Shown here in pieces: positions 1-11,099 of a stretch of DNA of 64,000 nucleotides. The position numbers and the translations under genes are program-made. Below the pieces are notes generated by a model that had not been told where the DNA came from, did not search any database, and was given only the letters and a program-made list of their open reading frames with translations. This stretch comes from Halisarca cf. caerulea (lineage: Eukaryota; Porifera; Demospongiae; Chondrillida; Halisarcidae): assembly GCA_963170055.1 (NCBI GenBank), contig CAUJGJ010000397.1, positions 9,690,301 through 9,754,300 on the forward strand, read 5' to 3'. Within the stretch, counting starts at the first letter, position 1, and each line of letters opens with the position of its first letter.

Positions 1-164
1 ACATTGAGCTATTTTTCATCCGAGTTTCTTTTTCGATCGTTCGACTAATTGACGATTTACCAGGTAGTCGAGTTAGGCAGTTATTCGATGCGAGTAAATC
101 AGAACATGGGCCTACAGACACTGGGTAAAAACTAGTTTGTTTCTAATGGAAATATCTAACTTTC

Positions 165-271
165 TACCGATGGGGGTTTTGTTTTATGAAATAGTACTCA
201 CAGCGTGATAAAATATTTGTCAATAATTTCTCTGAAAACAAGTAGATCAAAACCCCCATCGGTGAAAAGTT
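165..271. repeat. Inverted repeat conserved by paired substitutions
   Basis: The left arm ACCGATGGGGGTTTTG and right arm CAAAACCCCCATCGGT are perfectly complementary over 16 bp, with about 65 bp between them. The homologous repeat at 19.7 kb has ACCGATGGGGATTTTG and CAAAATCCCCATCGGT, so one base pair changed in both arms. Pairing is kept although the flanks have diverged. Confidence 0.7.
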
Positions 272-386
272 GAAGCAGTCAATACTGGTCACAATGAAAC
301 ACTCGGAAGGTTCTTACGTGTCTCCGCTGATTTACTCGGCGACATGGCATTTTGCAAAAAAGATTTCTTTCGCAAGGGCCTATTTT

Positions 387-421
387 CACATGATAGTCAT
401 GTGATGAGGGCTGTGACGTCA
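387..421 (+). promoter_or_regulatory. Candidate regulatory site: CACATG palindrome plus CRE-like TGACGTCA
   Basis: The palindromic block CACATGATAGTCATGTG is followed ten bases later by TGACGTCA (414-421), the consensus CREB/ATF site. The diverged copy at 19947-19981 keeps the same spacing with CACATAATAGTCATGTG and TGACGTAA. Conservation in an otherwise drifting repeat suggests function, but no transcript is proven. Confidence 0.35.
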
Positions 422-1054
422 TCGAACTCTTGGTACCGTTTGAAAGTGACGACTATTTTGAAGATTTGAGAGCATGGCAAGGACTGATGCGTTGCAAGCG
501 AAAACAATTCAGAAGAAACAAGCCATTATTTAAAGAAGGCAGATGACCGAAGAAAGTCCAAAGTCGGCAAATGAGGGAAATTTTAAGCGATTGAGTCATT
601 CGGCGCCGAATGGCAATTTCGAAGAACAAGGTGCGTAGGGTAGTCGTTGTTTAGGGTAAATCTGAATATTAGAGTCTATTTTACTAACCTAAACATCTTG
701 GACTAAGATGCATCACTTTATGCAGCATTCCTAACGCCTTGAACTTACAACTGACTGTAATATTACACCCGATTTTGAAACTCCTGCAGTCCGCGATCCT
801 CCTTACGCAAATACACGTTGTAGACACTGCTTCTCCTTGGATAAAGGCTTAAAAAGCACCAAATGCACAATGAATTGTCATGCAGCGATATCGATCTAGC
901 TTACTCCTAAACAAAAACGTCATAGAATGTCACGCATATGTCACATGATTCGAAGCCATCTTAGTAACGATTTCGCTAAAATTCCAGCTTGTTAGCACAT
1001 TAGGGAGATTTTGGACATGTCCCACATGCGAGTGCGTAGGATGGGGTAACTTAA

Positions 1055-3665
1055 CCCTTTACCGGTCACGAGCCACTTAAGTGGCTCGTAAGGCTCCCGG
1101 TCACACGCGGCCATTTTTACGCAATATGCACGTGTTGTACCTCATTCAAATCAGTAACGTGTATGGATGATGTTTAGAACAGTTTGATAGTCATACAATC
1201 TGTATAAATAAAGATATAACAGTTCAAAATAGCGATTATGCAGAAGTTTACGGAACAAATGCACGGAAAACGTAACAAAAACGCACTAACAAAATGGCTG
1301 CTATTGCGGTATTGTCGTAGACATTAGACTAGTTATTGCCGTTTCGGTGCTATTTGCCCTTCGTATGATACAATTCGAAGCACGGAGCAGGACAGAGATG
1401 GATGAAATCCTTTGAGCAGGATGTGCATCCGAAAATGGTCCGTTTTCTCTCCTTCGTCAGGCTGCAAATCTGGCATTGTGCGGCTTTGTCCACCTTGGAT
1501 GGAAAGTGCCGCTCGCAGTAGCGAATGGATGGAGGTGCAGAGCCGGATGGATGGGGAGGACGTTTCCTGGATGTATATGAACTTAAAAGTTCCCGAGCGA
1601 CCTCGATGTAGTACGATTTGAGGGAGATAATGCCAACGTTCGGTGTTTCGCACAGGATTATGTGGCTGTTGACCATGCAGACATCCAGGAGATAGTAAAA
1701 TACCCTGAACCACCATTTCCTGGAGCGCCTGCTGCAGCTGTAGAGCTTCCTCTTTATATCTGCCAAGTCCACACCCCCCATGTACTTGTTGTACAGCTTG
1801 ACAGACATTGGACAAGAAACCCGACTCAGGGAACCATCCTTGTTCCTGCGGTTGACAGTAGTCAGGCTGGATGGAGGACAGATGGTGTTGATGACAGATA
1901 CACATTTCTTATCCTTCCACACCAAGCATTCAACCCCGCTTTGAACAATAGAACGATGTTCCCCTCGTGCAAGCTCCTTGTCCAATGCCTTTGTGTTCCT
2001 CAATGGTATGGGCCATTGCTTGCGATTGACACGGGTTGTGGCGATGGAATACGTCTTGCGAGCCAGTAGGTCAGTAGCCAGTTCCACGCTGGAGAAGAAA
2101 TTATCATAGAACAATAAATGGTCCTTGTCCATGATAGAACCGGCCACTACCTTGACAACAGATGGACCCAGACCCCCTTGTGTGGTGTCATCCCCAGAAC
2201 CCAGGTATGGTCGATGGTTGATGACGTACCCATTGTAAGCATCACAGCTGCTCCACATCTTGAACCCCCTTTTTGTGGGTTTCATCGGCATATATTGCTT
2301 TATGCTGCTTCGTCCTTTAAATGCAATCATTGCCTCATCAATTGAGATTTCCCTGTGAGGATGATACTCTGCCAAGCTGTTATCATTAACTATATTCATC
2401 AGTGGCCTGACTTTGTGCATCTTATCATACCCTGGCTCTCCTCTCTTTGCTGCCTTGGTGTTGTCATTGAGGTGCAAGCAATGGCGAATGGCCTTGAACC
2501 TCCTGAAAGGCATTCCTCCAACAATTGCAGGTACACCCAGCAATGCATCCCCCGACCAGTAGTCCTCCAATTCTGGCAGTTTGTGTACCCCCATAATGAG
2601 GGTCATGCCAAGAAAAAGTTTGATTTCGTCCGCGCAAACATCGGTCCAATTCAAACTTGGAGGTGGTGGATTCTGTCTTGCGTAAAGATTAGTTTGATCA
2701 GTGATGTACTGATACGTCTGCTCCCCAAAAATGACGTTGAAAAACTCCAATGGGCTAGCATTGCTATGGAGCAAATTTGTTGGACCAACAGGCTCAGTAA
2801 AGGGGGGAGGTGTAAATGCTGCTGGTGTTGTGAACGTAGCAGAGTGTGATGTTGTTGCAAGAGGTGTGGAGGTACTTGGTTGTGAGGCAACATGTCCGCC
2901 AGGACCTGGTGGTGTGGCAACACATGTTAAAGGACTTGGAGGCAGTGTTGTAGATGCAACTGGTGTTGTAATGGTAGTATTGTTCACTAAAATGCTTGCT
3001 TGCTGGGATGCTGGTGATGGAGGTGATATAGGACTCGGAGCTGTTACAGATTCTTCTGGAACTGTTTCATCCACCTCAGAGTGCTCCCAAGTACTCAACT
3101 GAGCGAGTGTCAGGGGGTCAATAATTGTCGACTCTCTAGGAACAGGATCTAGTTCATCATCTGTGTCATTACCAATGTCAGAATTTTCCCAGTCACTCAT
3201 ACTGCAATCACTGTCCTGTACCTCTTTTAGAACTTCAGTTATGGCAATATTGTGAGCCATTGTAGACCTGAATTCAATAATAATGATTTGTTTGATTATA
3301 TGTATGATGTGCGCACGGTTACGACGAGTGTTCAGTTAACTTAGAAGAGTGAGTTTAGAAACAAATAAGCTTGAAGCATGATACGTGTAGTGAGAAATTA
3401 CCGGCGTACAGTACGTATATATACGGTAAATACTTGCGCGAAACAGTACATTACCTTTCTGGGACGATATCTCGACGACCGAGTGCAGTAGGAGGAAGAA
3501 ACACGGACGAATCGAAAGCTGAGAAGCGAATCTATCAAACAAGGACCTTAAAAGGTTATCCGATCTGTATCTGCTGATATTTAGCTGCCAAAATTCTTCG
3601 CGCCACTTAAGTGGCTCGTGACCGTTAGGGGTACCGCGAAAAATCGTAACGCGACCGGTGAAGGG
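1055..3665 (-). mobile_element. Complete piggyBac transposon with TTAA target duplications
   Basis: The element is bounded by TTAA at 1051-1054 and 3666-3669. It begins CCCTTTACCGGTCACG and ends, read inverted, CCCTTCACCGGTCGCG, giving terminal inverted repeats of about 16 bp with two mismatches. Both ends carry a subterminal palindrome around CCACTTAAGTGG (1073-1084 and 3603-3614). TTAA targets and CCC/GGG ends are diagnostic of piggyBac. At 2,611 bp with an unbroken transposase frame it looks autonomous and young. Confidence 0.93.
1350..3260 (-). CDS. piggyBac transposase, apparently intact
   Basis: This 636-residue single-exon protein should cut and paste the surrounding element at TTAA sites. 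An acidic, then Pro/Thr/Ser-rich, low-complexity N-terminus (about 1-165) precedes the DDE_Tnp_1_7-type core. Candidate catalytic aspartates are D308 (ISIDEA), D386 (FYDNFF) and D498 with D501 (GGVDLAD), spaced as in known piggyBac proteins. A Cys/His-rich C-terminal finger (about 580-632) matches the end-binding RING-like domain of the family. The start at 3258-3260 puts about 400 bp between the gene and the right terminus. I see no stop or frameshift. Family assignment is firm; activity is inferred from intactness. Confidence 0.95.
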   Translation of the reverse strand: MAHNIAITEVLKEVQDSDCSMSDWENSDIGNDTDDELDPVPRESTIIDPLTLAQLSTWEHSEVDETVPEESVTAPSPISPPSPASQQASILVNNTTITTPVASTTLPPSPLTCVATPPGPGGHVASQPSTSTPLATTSHSATFTTPAAFTPPPFTEPVGPTNLLHSNASPLEFFNVIFGEQTYQYITDQTNLYARQNPPPPSLNWTDVCADEIKLFLGMTLIMGVHKLPELEDYWSGDALLGVPAIVGGMPFRRFKAIRHCLHLNDNTKAAKRGEPGYDKMHKVRPLMNIVNDNSLAEYHPHREISIDEAMIAFKGRSSIKQYMPMKPTKRGFKMWSSCDAYNGYVINHRPYLGSGDDTTQGGLGPSVVKVVAGSIMDKDHLLFYDNFFSSVELATDLLARKTYSIATTRVNRKQWPIPLRNTKALDKELARGEHRSIVQSGVECLVWKDKKCVSVINTICPPSSLTTVNRRNKDGSLSRVSCPMSVKLYNKYMGGVDLADIKRKLYSCSRRSRKWWFRVFYYLLDVCMVNSHIILCETPNVGIISLKSYYIEVARELLSSYTSRKRPPHPSGSAPPSIRYCERHFPSKVDKAAQCQICSLTKERKRTIFGCTSCSKDFIHLCPAPCFELYHTKGK

Positions 3666-3669
3666 TTAA

Positions 3670-3830
3670 AGTGGTATCTAGAGTATTGCTTATCAATTTC
3701 TCCCCATCCCATAAATAATTGTAGATAGAGGATCTATGGTCACATATTAGTCTCAAAACTAGACTCTATGTATGTAGGCCACCATTTTTATTCTACCCGA
3801 GGGGTGGCCATGACGTGACATCATGAGAAG
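3670..3830. other. Spacer between two DNA transposons
   Basis: No gene is visible. It ends with CATGAGAAG (3822-3830), the left copy of the 9-bp target duplication of the next element. Confidence 0.5.
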
Positions 3831-4423
3831 TAGTCTTGTACCCAGCCCTATTCTTGCATAATGGCTCAAGCACAGAAGACATGGATCTGGGGACTATCTG
3901 CAAATTTCTTGGTGTGTCATTGCCTAGCTACGTGTGCTACACACGTCATCTATGTACAGACAATATGGTGAACCTTAACAATGCAATCGGTTGATAGCTA
4001 GGCACTGTTTCTTTTGCTTAAATCCTCTACTGAATAGCCAAAGTCACATCCTTTTCTGCCTTTTTGCAAAATAATTAAAATGCACAGTTTTTGAAAATAG
4101 TGTGGTCCAATTTGTGTGACAAGTGTTTTGAAATGTGTCTATGGGACTCCATCTTCTTACGTCTGCCAAACCTGTTTCCAGATTGTAGATACTGGTTCCA
4201 ATCAGCTACAATCAAAGCTGCTTCTGTCAATTTCTTCAATATTAGAACATCCATACTCACTTCACGTGATCACTTGTTACATTCTCATTAATATTCTAAA
4301 ATCTGCAATCAGATTGGTTGCAACAAATCTCCTGCTAAACACCAAGAAATTTGTGGATTGTTCCAGAACCCATTTGTCGCATGCATGAGCGATTATGCAA
4401 GAATGAGGCTGGGTACAAGACTA
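3831..4423. mobile_element. 593-bp non-autonomous element with the same termini as the helicase transposon
   Basis: It begins TAGTCTTGTACCCAGCC and ends with the inverse of that sequence. The terminal repeats run about 41 bp with about 4 mismatches. The flanks are the exact 9-bp direct repeat CATGAGAAG (3822-3830 and 4424-4432). The first 17 bases differ by one base from the ends of the 6.7-kb element at 48247-54924, and the target duplication has the same length and a similar sequence (TATGAGCAG there). Short ORFs inside, including a Cys-x2-Cys segment near 4150, do not make a transposase. It is most simply a deletion derivative mobilised by a relative of the large element. Confidence 0.85.
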
Positions 4424-4432
4424 CATGAGAAG

Positions 4433-5890
4433 AGGCTCAGATTTTTAAACTAATTGCATGTGTTCTAAGTTAGCCCATTTCCAGGGTAACTCACTTTCCC
4501 TACCACAAACAACTAAGCATTGTGGCTAGAGAGATGCTTTGACTGGTTCGTTACCGTAATAATGACCAATAGGTAAAGGGGATTTTTGGAATACAATGGT
4601 AATTTGGAACAGGGCCTGTAACTTTATTTGGGTTAAGTTTCCTAGCCATTCCTTTCACTGAACTCCCCCCTTCATGGAGTCAATGCAGAAAAGAAAAAAC
4701 GCCATTTTCACCCGCTAAAAGTACATTTTTCGTTATAACTATTTCAGTTGGAGCTATATGTTCTCCACTCAGCATCCATATCTTAAACGAACTTCACTCT
4801 TTCGTATCATGCCAGTTTCATCTTTTTGGGAGGCCGTCTAAACGTCGCCAAATTGATGTTTATCAAAAAATGTGCCCTATTTTCAAAATTGTTTTTATAC
4901 TTCTGCATATGATACATGGGCCTGTTTTGTAGTTTATTGTTTCAATAAATAACACTAAAATATTAAACAGTTGCAAAAATTGGCGCTCATTGTTGTTTGA
5001 GTTGTAAAATTCGATGTATATATTACCACTTCCAAGTGCTGGCCATTTTCTTCCCAAGTCGAAAAGCACTATAATGAGCCTGTGCATGCTGTTCACCAGA
5101 TATTGCTCTCTGGCAGAAATTCCGGAATTGCTGCACAATAATAAATTGTTTATTGTAATAAACATGTATATGTGCGATTTTTTATAAAATTTATACCTGA
5201 GGTATTTCTTTCTTAAAGTTCAGAGTTCTAAACTGCTCCAGATCTTTTGTTACCCCGGGGTAGTTCTGGGTGGCTTCATTCCATGATGTCATGTTGGTTA
5301 ACTTCAAAAAATCCTTCTGATTTTGATTATTTGGCACTCATTTGTTGCCTTCTCCTTAATCTCTCTCACTGGAAGTTTCACGTCTGCCACATCTTGGAGA
5401 ACGCTCATCTACAGTACATAATATATTGCAGGGGTGTGACGAAAATGAGGGGCAAAAAATAATAACCTTAACCCTAGGCTACTCCAGATGAAAGCCACTA
5501 ATTTTAGGAAATTTAGTGTTTGATATGAAGTCATTAAATTTCACAAACATATATTTGCATTGAATTACTAGTATTCACAAATTCATCATCTACATACATA
5601 TATTACTTATGCATGTATGTACAAATCCACCTAGTATTACGTGTATTATTATCCGTTTTCGTCAATTTAATAGTTATAGCCACTCATTACTAAGGTGGGA
5701 ATTCCATTATGGTAAATGAGCTGTTCTATGTACAATGGAACCTCCAAATATACAACACTTTTGGGATACCATATGTAATTTCAGCTGATTTGTTTGTAGA
5801 GAGGTTTCCTCTTTGTAAGGTTAAAATATATTAGAGGAATTTTACCGGGACTACAAGTCATGTCCTTTGTAAGTACTAGTTATTATGTAC
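4433..5890. other. Intergenic stretch without recognisable gene
   Basis: Only short ORFs without recognisable domains occur here. I see no convincing exon, RNA gene or bounded repeat. Confidence 0.4.
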
Positions 5891-5892
5891 AG

Positions 5893-5960
5893 GTAACATG
5901 TTACTAACCGCAGACCCAAGGGTGCATAGCGCCCGAGCGGTGAGGTTAGTAACATGTTAC
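5893..5960. repeat. Perfect 17-bp-arm hairpin with GC-rich centre
   Basis: The arms GTAACATGTTACTAACC and GGTTAGTAACATGTTAC are exactly complementary and enclose a 34-bp GC-rich centre containing AGCGCCCGAGCGG. The design resembles the hairpins at 62310-62380 and 62515-62577, where the arms differ but the centre is similar. Confidence 0.75.
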
Positions 5961-6479
5961 ATCCGACAAGGCTCTGTAGTAACTAGTTTATCACAAGAAT
6001 ATGCGCCCTACTAAAGCTTGGTGAATTCGAGTACAGTCAGGGATAATGGCAAAGGGATGACAGTTGCAGCTGCTAAGGATTTACTCGCAGAATCTGAAGT
6101 TCAGTTTGATAGATAAAGCGATCACAGGCTGTCCTGCAGCTGAAAACGATTTACCAACGGAGCTTAAAATTCTGTTTGAATTTACACTAGATGACAAAGA
6201 CTTTATTTAAGGAGTTCACTCGAGGCTATGTGCCTAAAACACCTCATATGATACCTAAAAGTGCGCATGCAGGACATGTCTGTTAGCTTAGAATTTCAGC
6301 GGAGGTGTCTAATAGAAGGAATTTCGCAACCTTAGCTGGCTTCGCGATACAATGTCATGTGACCAGCCCGTGACTTTGGCAAAAGATTTTGATGTAAAGA
6401 TTTCAAAACAGCCCTACATGACACTCATAATGCCAAAGATCAACTCACTTAAGGCCTTAAACTTTCACCTACGATGAAT

Positions 6480-6557
6480 CTTAGTTTCGCATTGCCAGCT
6501 GCTTTCCCTTGATGCTCATAAAGGAGAAACAGAAAGGGCTGGCGATGCAAAACTAAG
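6480..6557. repeat. Imperfect inverted repeat with 20-bp arms
   Basis: CTTAGTTTCGCATTGCCAGC pairs with GCTGGCGATGCAAAACTAAG across about 38 bp with two mismatches. No gene is associated with it. It could be a worn foldback element. Confidence 0.5.
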
Positions 6558-6654
6558 CGAATCAAAAGACAAATTGTAGTTTAAACACATCAGTAAAAGT
6601 CTGGGTTACCATGCTCACCAGATTAAAGGTTCTTTGGGCTTCTTTCCTTCAGAA

Positions 6655-6908
6655 AACAAGTAATTCGAGTTAAAAACTCGTGGGGGCTGCCGCCCCACAC
6701 ACTCGCATTACTTGCAAAACATTGAAGGGTTAGTGCACAGCTGAACATTCATTGAACATACTGTTTATTGTAACTGGACGATTGTTTTGAAAACAATTGC
6801 CATATTTGGCAATTGTTTTCAAAACAATTCCTATAACTCGTTTCTGTATAAATTCATACTTCTCTATTACTATTATATAAATTCTCTATTATAAGACTTT
6901 TCTTTAAA

Positions 6909-6940
<32 letters not shown>

Positions 6941-7011
6941 CGGACGAGCGTTACACACTGGAAGTCCAAATGAAAACAATATAGGGGCTGCCTGCGGCAG
7001 CCCCTAAAAAC
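6655..7011 (-). mobile_element. Hairpin-ended element, family 1, copy A
   Basis: This element of about 355 bp recurs at 15412, 21049 and 46162. In element orientation it starts TTTTTAGGGGCTGCC with a GGGGCTGCC/GGCAGCCCC hairpin, then TATATTGTTTTCATTTGG, a (TA)n run, and a 48-bp near-perfect palindrome built on ATTGTTTTGAAAACAAT. It ends in a compound hairpin closing with AACTCGAATTACTTGTT. There are no terminal inverted repeats of the cut-and-paste kind and no target duplication. It encodes nothing. Confidence 0.8.
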
Positions 7012-7753
7012 AGTCTTTAATCTTTGATGACTTTTATTGCGCATATGAAATTGTATCACCAAACTCCGTCTTTCTCGGCGAAGTAAGACTACATATCAGC
7101 AATGAAAAGGTATGAAATGAAAGGACTTAGTCTGAGAATAAGGAAATTATGCCTGTATTCCACTTCACTATGTAGTGATGCCTTTAGGTGACATCACTTA
7201 AATGTATCATGTGACAGTCATGTGACAAAATGGCTGCTAGGTAGTTCTAGGCCAGTGAAAACTTTAATGGCTGGGAGGCAGTGGCAAACCGCCCATTGCC
7301 CTACTTTTCTCCGTTTTTCGGCTGTATTATAGGATAATACAGAACTTCTATGTGGGGGATTTTTATCCATTGCAGTATTTACAAGTTATAGACGAAAAGG
7401 TGAGCTTATATTGTATAAAATTGTGGTTTTCAGTGATTTTCTCTAAAACTATTAGAGATCTTCAAATCCCCAACATGGAAGTTTTAGATACTTACATAAG
7501 GAAACTGTATACCAATATTTATGCCCCATTCGACAATCGTCACAATCAACTTTAGTGCTCTTTTGTTTGAGCTTTTGTTTCTACGTAGGTACATTGATTT
7601 TAGTCAGGTAGCTGCATAATTTTAGCTTCTTATCTTACAAGACTTGATTATGTTCCTTCTCAACTTAACTGCAGTGGGAATCTTTAAACAAAGGGGTTTG
7701 TGTATCTATGCTTTAACAGACTCTATTCGAACAACTGTTTTTTAAAGGAAAAA
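7012..7753. other. Intergenic stretch without recognisable gene
   Basis: It contains ATCATGTGACAGTCATGTGAC near 7197, reminiscent of the palindrome in the repeat at 1-1036, but wider similarity is not convincing. No supported exon. Confidence 0.35.
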
Positions 7754-8812
7754 TCACACAAACAAGAGTGTATAAAAACCATTTAAAAATGGTAAAAGGC
7801 TGTAGGATTGACACATGACAATGTAAAAAGGCCTTATCAAAAAATGATCCTCCAGAAACACTTGGAACAAGGGTGAGTTGCAAGACAGGTACAGGGATAG
7901 ATGGGCAAAGGACAAGACAGGCATAGGGCTAGACGGGCATAGGGCTAGACAGAGTTTAATTGGACGAGGTGTACATCTCATCTCATGAGTAAGATGTCCA
8001 TTAGTACTGTGTCTGGAGCCCAGGCGTAGTGCTTCACCATGTGTCAATCCTTTGAATATTTTGGCCTCCACATATTCAAGCTTGCTCTTACTGGGTTGGT
8101 CTTTAGTCAATTGCTGTCTACCAGTGACATTGTGTAGCCCACCCAGTACCTCATAGCTGCAATCATTTCAATAGAGATGAAACATGGTATTCAGCAATAT
8201 TAATAGCTTGTATGTGGCTACATACGTATGTATGTACAAGAATTTGTATGTAGTTAATTCACTAACCGATAACCATCTTTCATTGACAGCTTAAAACTGT
8301 CTCTTTTGTTACATTTGTGCAAAGAACAACAGCTGGTGCTCCACCATGGCGATAAGGATCATTCTGTAGGCTTTCTTCAAGTTTTTCCAGGAAGAAGTTG
8401 TCTATGTTCCTTATTGCTCTCTCTGATGGTGGTGGAAAGCACTGCTTGCCTGGTTCTCCTATGTATGTAAGCATAAGTGATATGCATAATCTGTTCTTGT
8501 ATGTACATAAGGGCATTTGCATGCCATTCAGAGTACAGTACCATATTTCTTCATTTCAATTGCAGCATCAAGTTCATCTAGTTCCTTTCTTTTTTTGCTT
8601 GTACACCCTGTGGCGAGCTAGCTCTTTTTCTTGACGCTTGCCCTATATAGGCATTGTCCAATATCTATGAGGGAATCTATGCAGCAATAACCATCTTTAT
8701 TAATTCTGGTATTTTCATCGCACACATCCAGGAAGTCAGTTGCAGTTGATGTCATGTTTTGAAAGAGCTTGGAAAATGGATTAGCATTCCAGTTGAAATA
8801 CTCTACAGCCAT
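7754..8812 (-). pseudogene. Fragmentary gene with ParB-like segment
   Basis: Three minus-strand blocks read as exons of one protein: about 8812-8618, 8462-8280 and 8157-7754. The middle block has a value-rich strand (residues AVVLCTNV). The last block begins YEVLGGLHNVTG, which resembles the ParB/sulfiredoxin-fold signature of a strand followed by G-x-H. I know similar blocks in uncharacterised animal proteins that often travel with transposons, but I cannot name this one. The first block starts at a methionine and encodes a 64-residue piece with several cysteines. The frame is lost after about 7970. What can be seen supports a partial, probably dead gene; the fold assignment is tentative. 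Confidence 0.35.
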
Positions 8813-8882
8813 CAGGCACTTCCCACTTTCACATGTGATCTACATGTTGTATAGTGTGAAAGTTGTAGTACGTAGTAATGTA

Positions 8883-9057
8883 CAGTAAAACCTGTATGCA
8901 AAGACCACTCAAGGGATCAACAATAGGCATTCTCTATAAACAGGTATATAGTTCTTATGTATATAGATGTGTAAAAGCACTAATTTTAAGTTTGTGATCC
9001 TTGGACCTATCTAATGTGGTCTTTACAAATAACTGCTCTTTAAGACAGGTTTTACTA
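8883..9057. mobile_element. pogo-type MITE
   Basis: It is flanked by TA. The left end CAGTAAAACCTGT matches the inverted right end ACAGGTTTTACT, with the last base mutated. About 175 bp, no coding capacity. The CAGT..ACCT end resembles that of the coding pogo element at 36301-37836. Confidence 0.65.
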
Positions 9058-9059
9058 TA

Positions 9060-9470
9060 TATGTACGTATGTACGCACATATACACACGTACGTACATGT
9101 GTGTGTATAAGTGCTTGTAATTGTATGTACGTATGTATCTACGTTCATGTATGTTCATGTTTGTATGTATGTACATACGTGCGTACGTGTGTGTGCTGTG
9201 TGTGTGTGTGTGTGCTATTGCATGTACATACTATGTACAACTGTAACCATGCATGTGTGTGTGTTCGTGCTTGTATGTATGTATGTATGACTGTACCTGC
9301 ACATGTGTGTGTTTGTGCTTGTACGTATGTATGCACAACTGTACCTGCACAGGTATAATGTGTGTGTGTGTGTGTGTGTGTATGTGTGTGTGTGTGCACA
9401 GATACTTGATCCTACAGGGTCGAATATCTATGGTGTGTGTGTGTGTGTGTGTGTGCTCTCCCTTTGCAGG
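9060..9470. repeat. (TG)n / TGTA microsatellite block
   Basis: Interrupted TG and TGTA repeats fill this stretch. Reading frames through it give only Cys-Val or His-Thr runs and are not genes. Confidence 0.9.
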
Positions 9471-9741
9471 TATTTTAATGAAATTCTAGTTACAGAAGGT
9501 ACCATTACAATCAAAACATTTTTTTGGTTATAAACATTTTGTTTTTATCAATTTTATATTGCACCAAGTAATTATATATTTGCTAACGATTTATGATACC
9601 ATAGATACTAAATTTCTTACATACCTGCAGATACTTTTCACTCTGACCTTCTGGTTTCTGTGACAAAATCTTCTTCATAGCAAACAAAATGGGTTTCCTT
9701 ACACTGCGCACTTTTACGCAGTCTCAGATTCCTTGGGTGAA

Positions 9742-10241
9742 CTGTCTGGAACTCCACCACCACATCAATATCACAATCGTGTGGACCAGAAACATCCAAG
9801 GCAAAAAAGAAGAAAACTACGAACAGAATTGATTTAGCCATAGAGGCCATTGATCAAGAGATTAGGGCCTTCAAAGAGGCAGACAAAGAAAAAGAAGATG
9901 AATGGCACCATTATGCCTTATCCACTGCAAGTAGGTTACATAAATTAAGCAACTATCAGGCTGCCATGGCAAGAAGACAGATTGAAGATGTACTCTTTCA
10001 TGCGGAGTACGACTGCCCTCCGGAACCAGTCCAGCACAACCTGCCACAACCAGTCCAACACAACAATCTGCCACAAGTCCAGTATAACAGTCCACCACAA
10101 CCAATGCAGTACAATGGTCCACCACAATCAATCCATCCCATAGCACCTCAGTTTGTTTTGCCTACAAGTACAACTCCAGGACCTGGTAGCTATGGAAGTA
10201 CAAACTATGTTCAAGAACCATACACATTTAAACAAAGCTAA
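9742..10241 (+). CDS. C-terminal part of a Harbinger-type accessory protein (Myb/SANT-like), partial
   Basis: An open frame runs from 9742 to a stop at 10239-10241 without an obvious start, so an upstream exon is expected. A Lys-rich patch is followed by an amphipathic helix region (residues IDQEIRAFKEADKEKED) and then a Gln/Pro-rich tail with repeated PxQYN motifs. The arrangement fits the C-terminus of the Myb/trihelix-like DNA-binding partner that PIF/Harbinger elements encode convergently with HARBI1, and a HARBI1 relic lies convergently 170 bp away. The Myb domain itself is not seen, so the assignment rests on context. Confidence 0.4.
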
Positions 10242-10415
10242 CAATGCTACATAGACTTTTAACCATAAATATATAGATGATGTGACGTGTACTTACTATA
10301 ATCATAATTATACATGGTTAACTGGATGTTTTGAAATTCCTAAATTCAAATAAAATAGTTTGTGCATGATGGCATGCATTGTTAATAATATTATTATATC
10401 ATAATACATTGCAAT

Positions 10416-11025
10416 CTATCTGGCATTAACATGTGTCAGTTGCCATGGCACACTTCCACCCTCACTGGTAAAGTACTGTACCAGCTGTTCTTGTACAGTG
10501 TTGGCCTCTTTGGTGGCACTTCGGCTGCTGTAACCATCTTCACCAAGTACTCTAAGCTGGTTTTGGCGCCAAAACCCTTCCTTAAAGGAGCCATCTTGTT
10601 CTACCAAATCAATAAAACCAGGAGGTGTGTATTGCTGGTCTCTTGTATCCGCAAGTAGTCGTGCAACAAACACATTGCTTTGACTAATATGACCACTTTG
10701 GGGGGCTCTGCCACTATCTTTGTAAATGGAAGTCTCCAACGATGAGATAGGATACCTGTGGAGAAATGGATTTGAATTACCATGATTACAAAAATATGTA
10801 AAAATGAGTGTGACAGCTTACCAAATGTGTTCTCAATTACTCTACGTGCCCTGGAGAGACGATAGTTGAAAATTTTCTTCTCCTCGCTGTCCAGTTGCCT
10901 CCCTGGAAAAGGGTGCATAAGGTAGGGCTTGAGGGGAAATGCTTCATCACCCACAAATACAAAAGGGATTGGCTTGTTAGAGGAGTGATCAGGGAGGACT
11001 TCAGGATCTGGCAAATTTACTCGTC
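10416..11025 (-). pseudogene. HARBI1-like transposase, C-terminal two exons
   Basis: The first exon (about 11025-10822) follows an acceptor TTGCATACAG and contains FVGDEAFPLKPYLM, the block with the second catalytic Asp of DDE_Tnp_4, and RARRVIENTFG with the third acidic residue. A second exon (about 10756-10416) supplies the SHRWR..PFTKIVAEPPK helices and the PPGFIDL..GSVPWQ tail typical of HARBI1. The N-terminal half with the helix-turn-helix and first Asp is missing upstream, where RecQ-like sequence takes over. Without the first Asp it cannot be a working transposase. The family call is confident. Confidence 0.8.
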
Positions 11026-11099
11026 CTGTATGCAAGGAAACATTATGTCCATTCAATGTACTGAATTCAAAACAATGTGCAGTAACTAACCATGAAGTA

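Larger units (their letters stand above)
1..1036 (+). repeat. Diverged repeat, copy 1 (second copy at 19600-20612)
   Basis: This segment matches 19600-20612 in the same orientation, with roughly three quarters of bases shared by eye and many small indels. Shared landmarks in order are a 16-bp inverted repeat, a palindrome around 387-403, a CRE-like site, a possible splice donor near 629 (GAACAAG then GTGCG) and the terminal motif GGACATGTCCCACATGCG. No long ORF is present. It may be a promoter plus first exon of an old mobile or duplicated gene; that is inference. The piggyBac element lies just beyond its right end. Confidence 0.6.

Noticed and set aside
9638..9850. 70-codon minus-strand frame with a hydrophobic run resembling a signal peptide
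   Set aside because: It overlaps the better supported Harbinger accessory frame on the other strand, and the hydrophobic run comes from a poly-purine tract.
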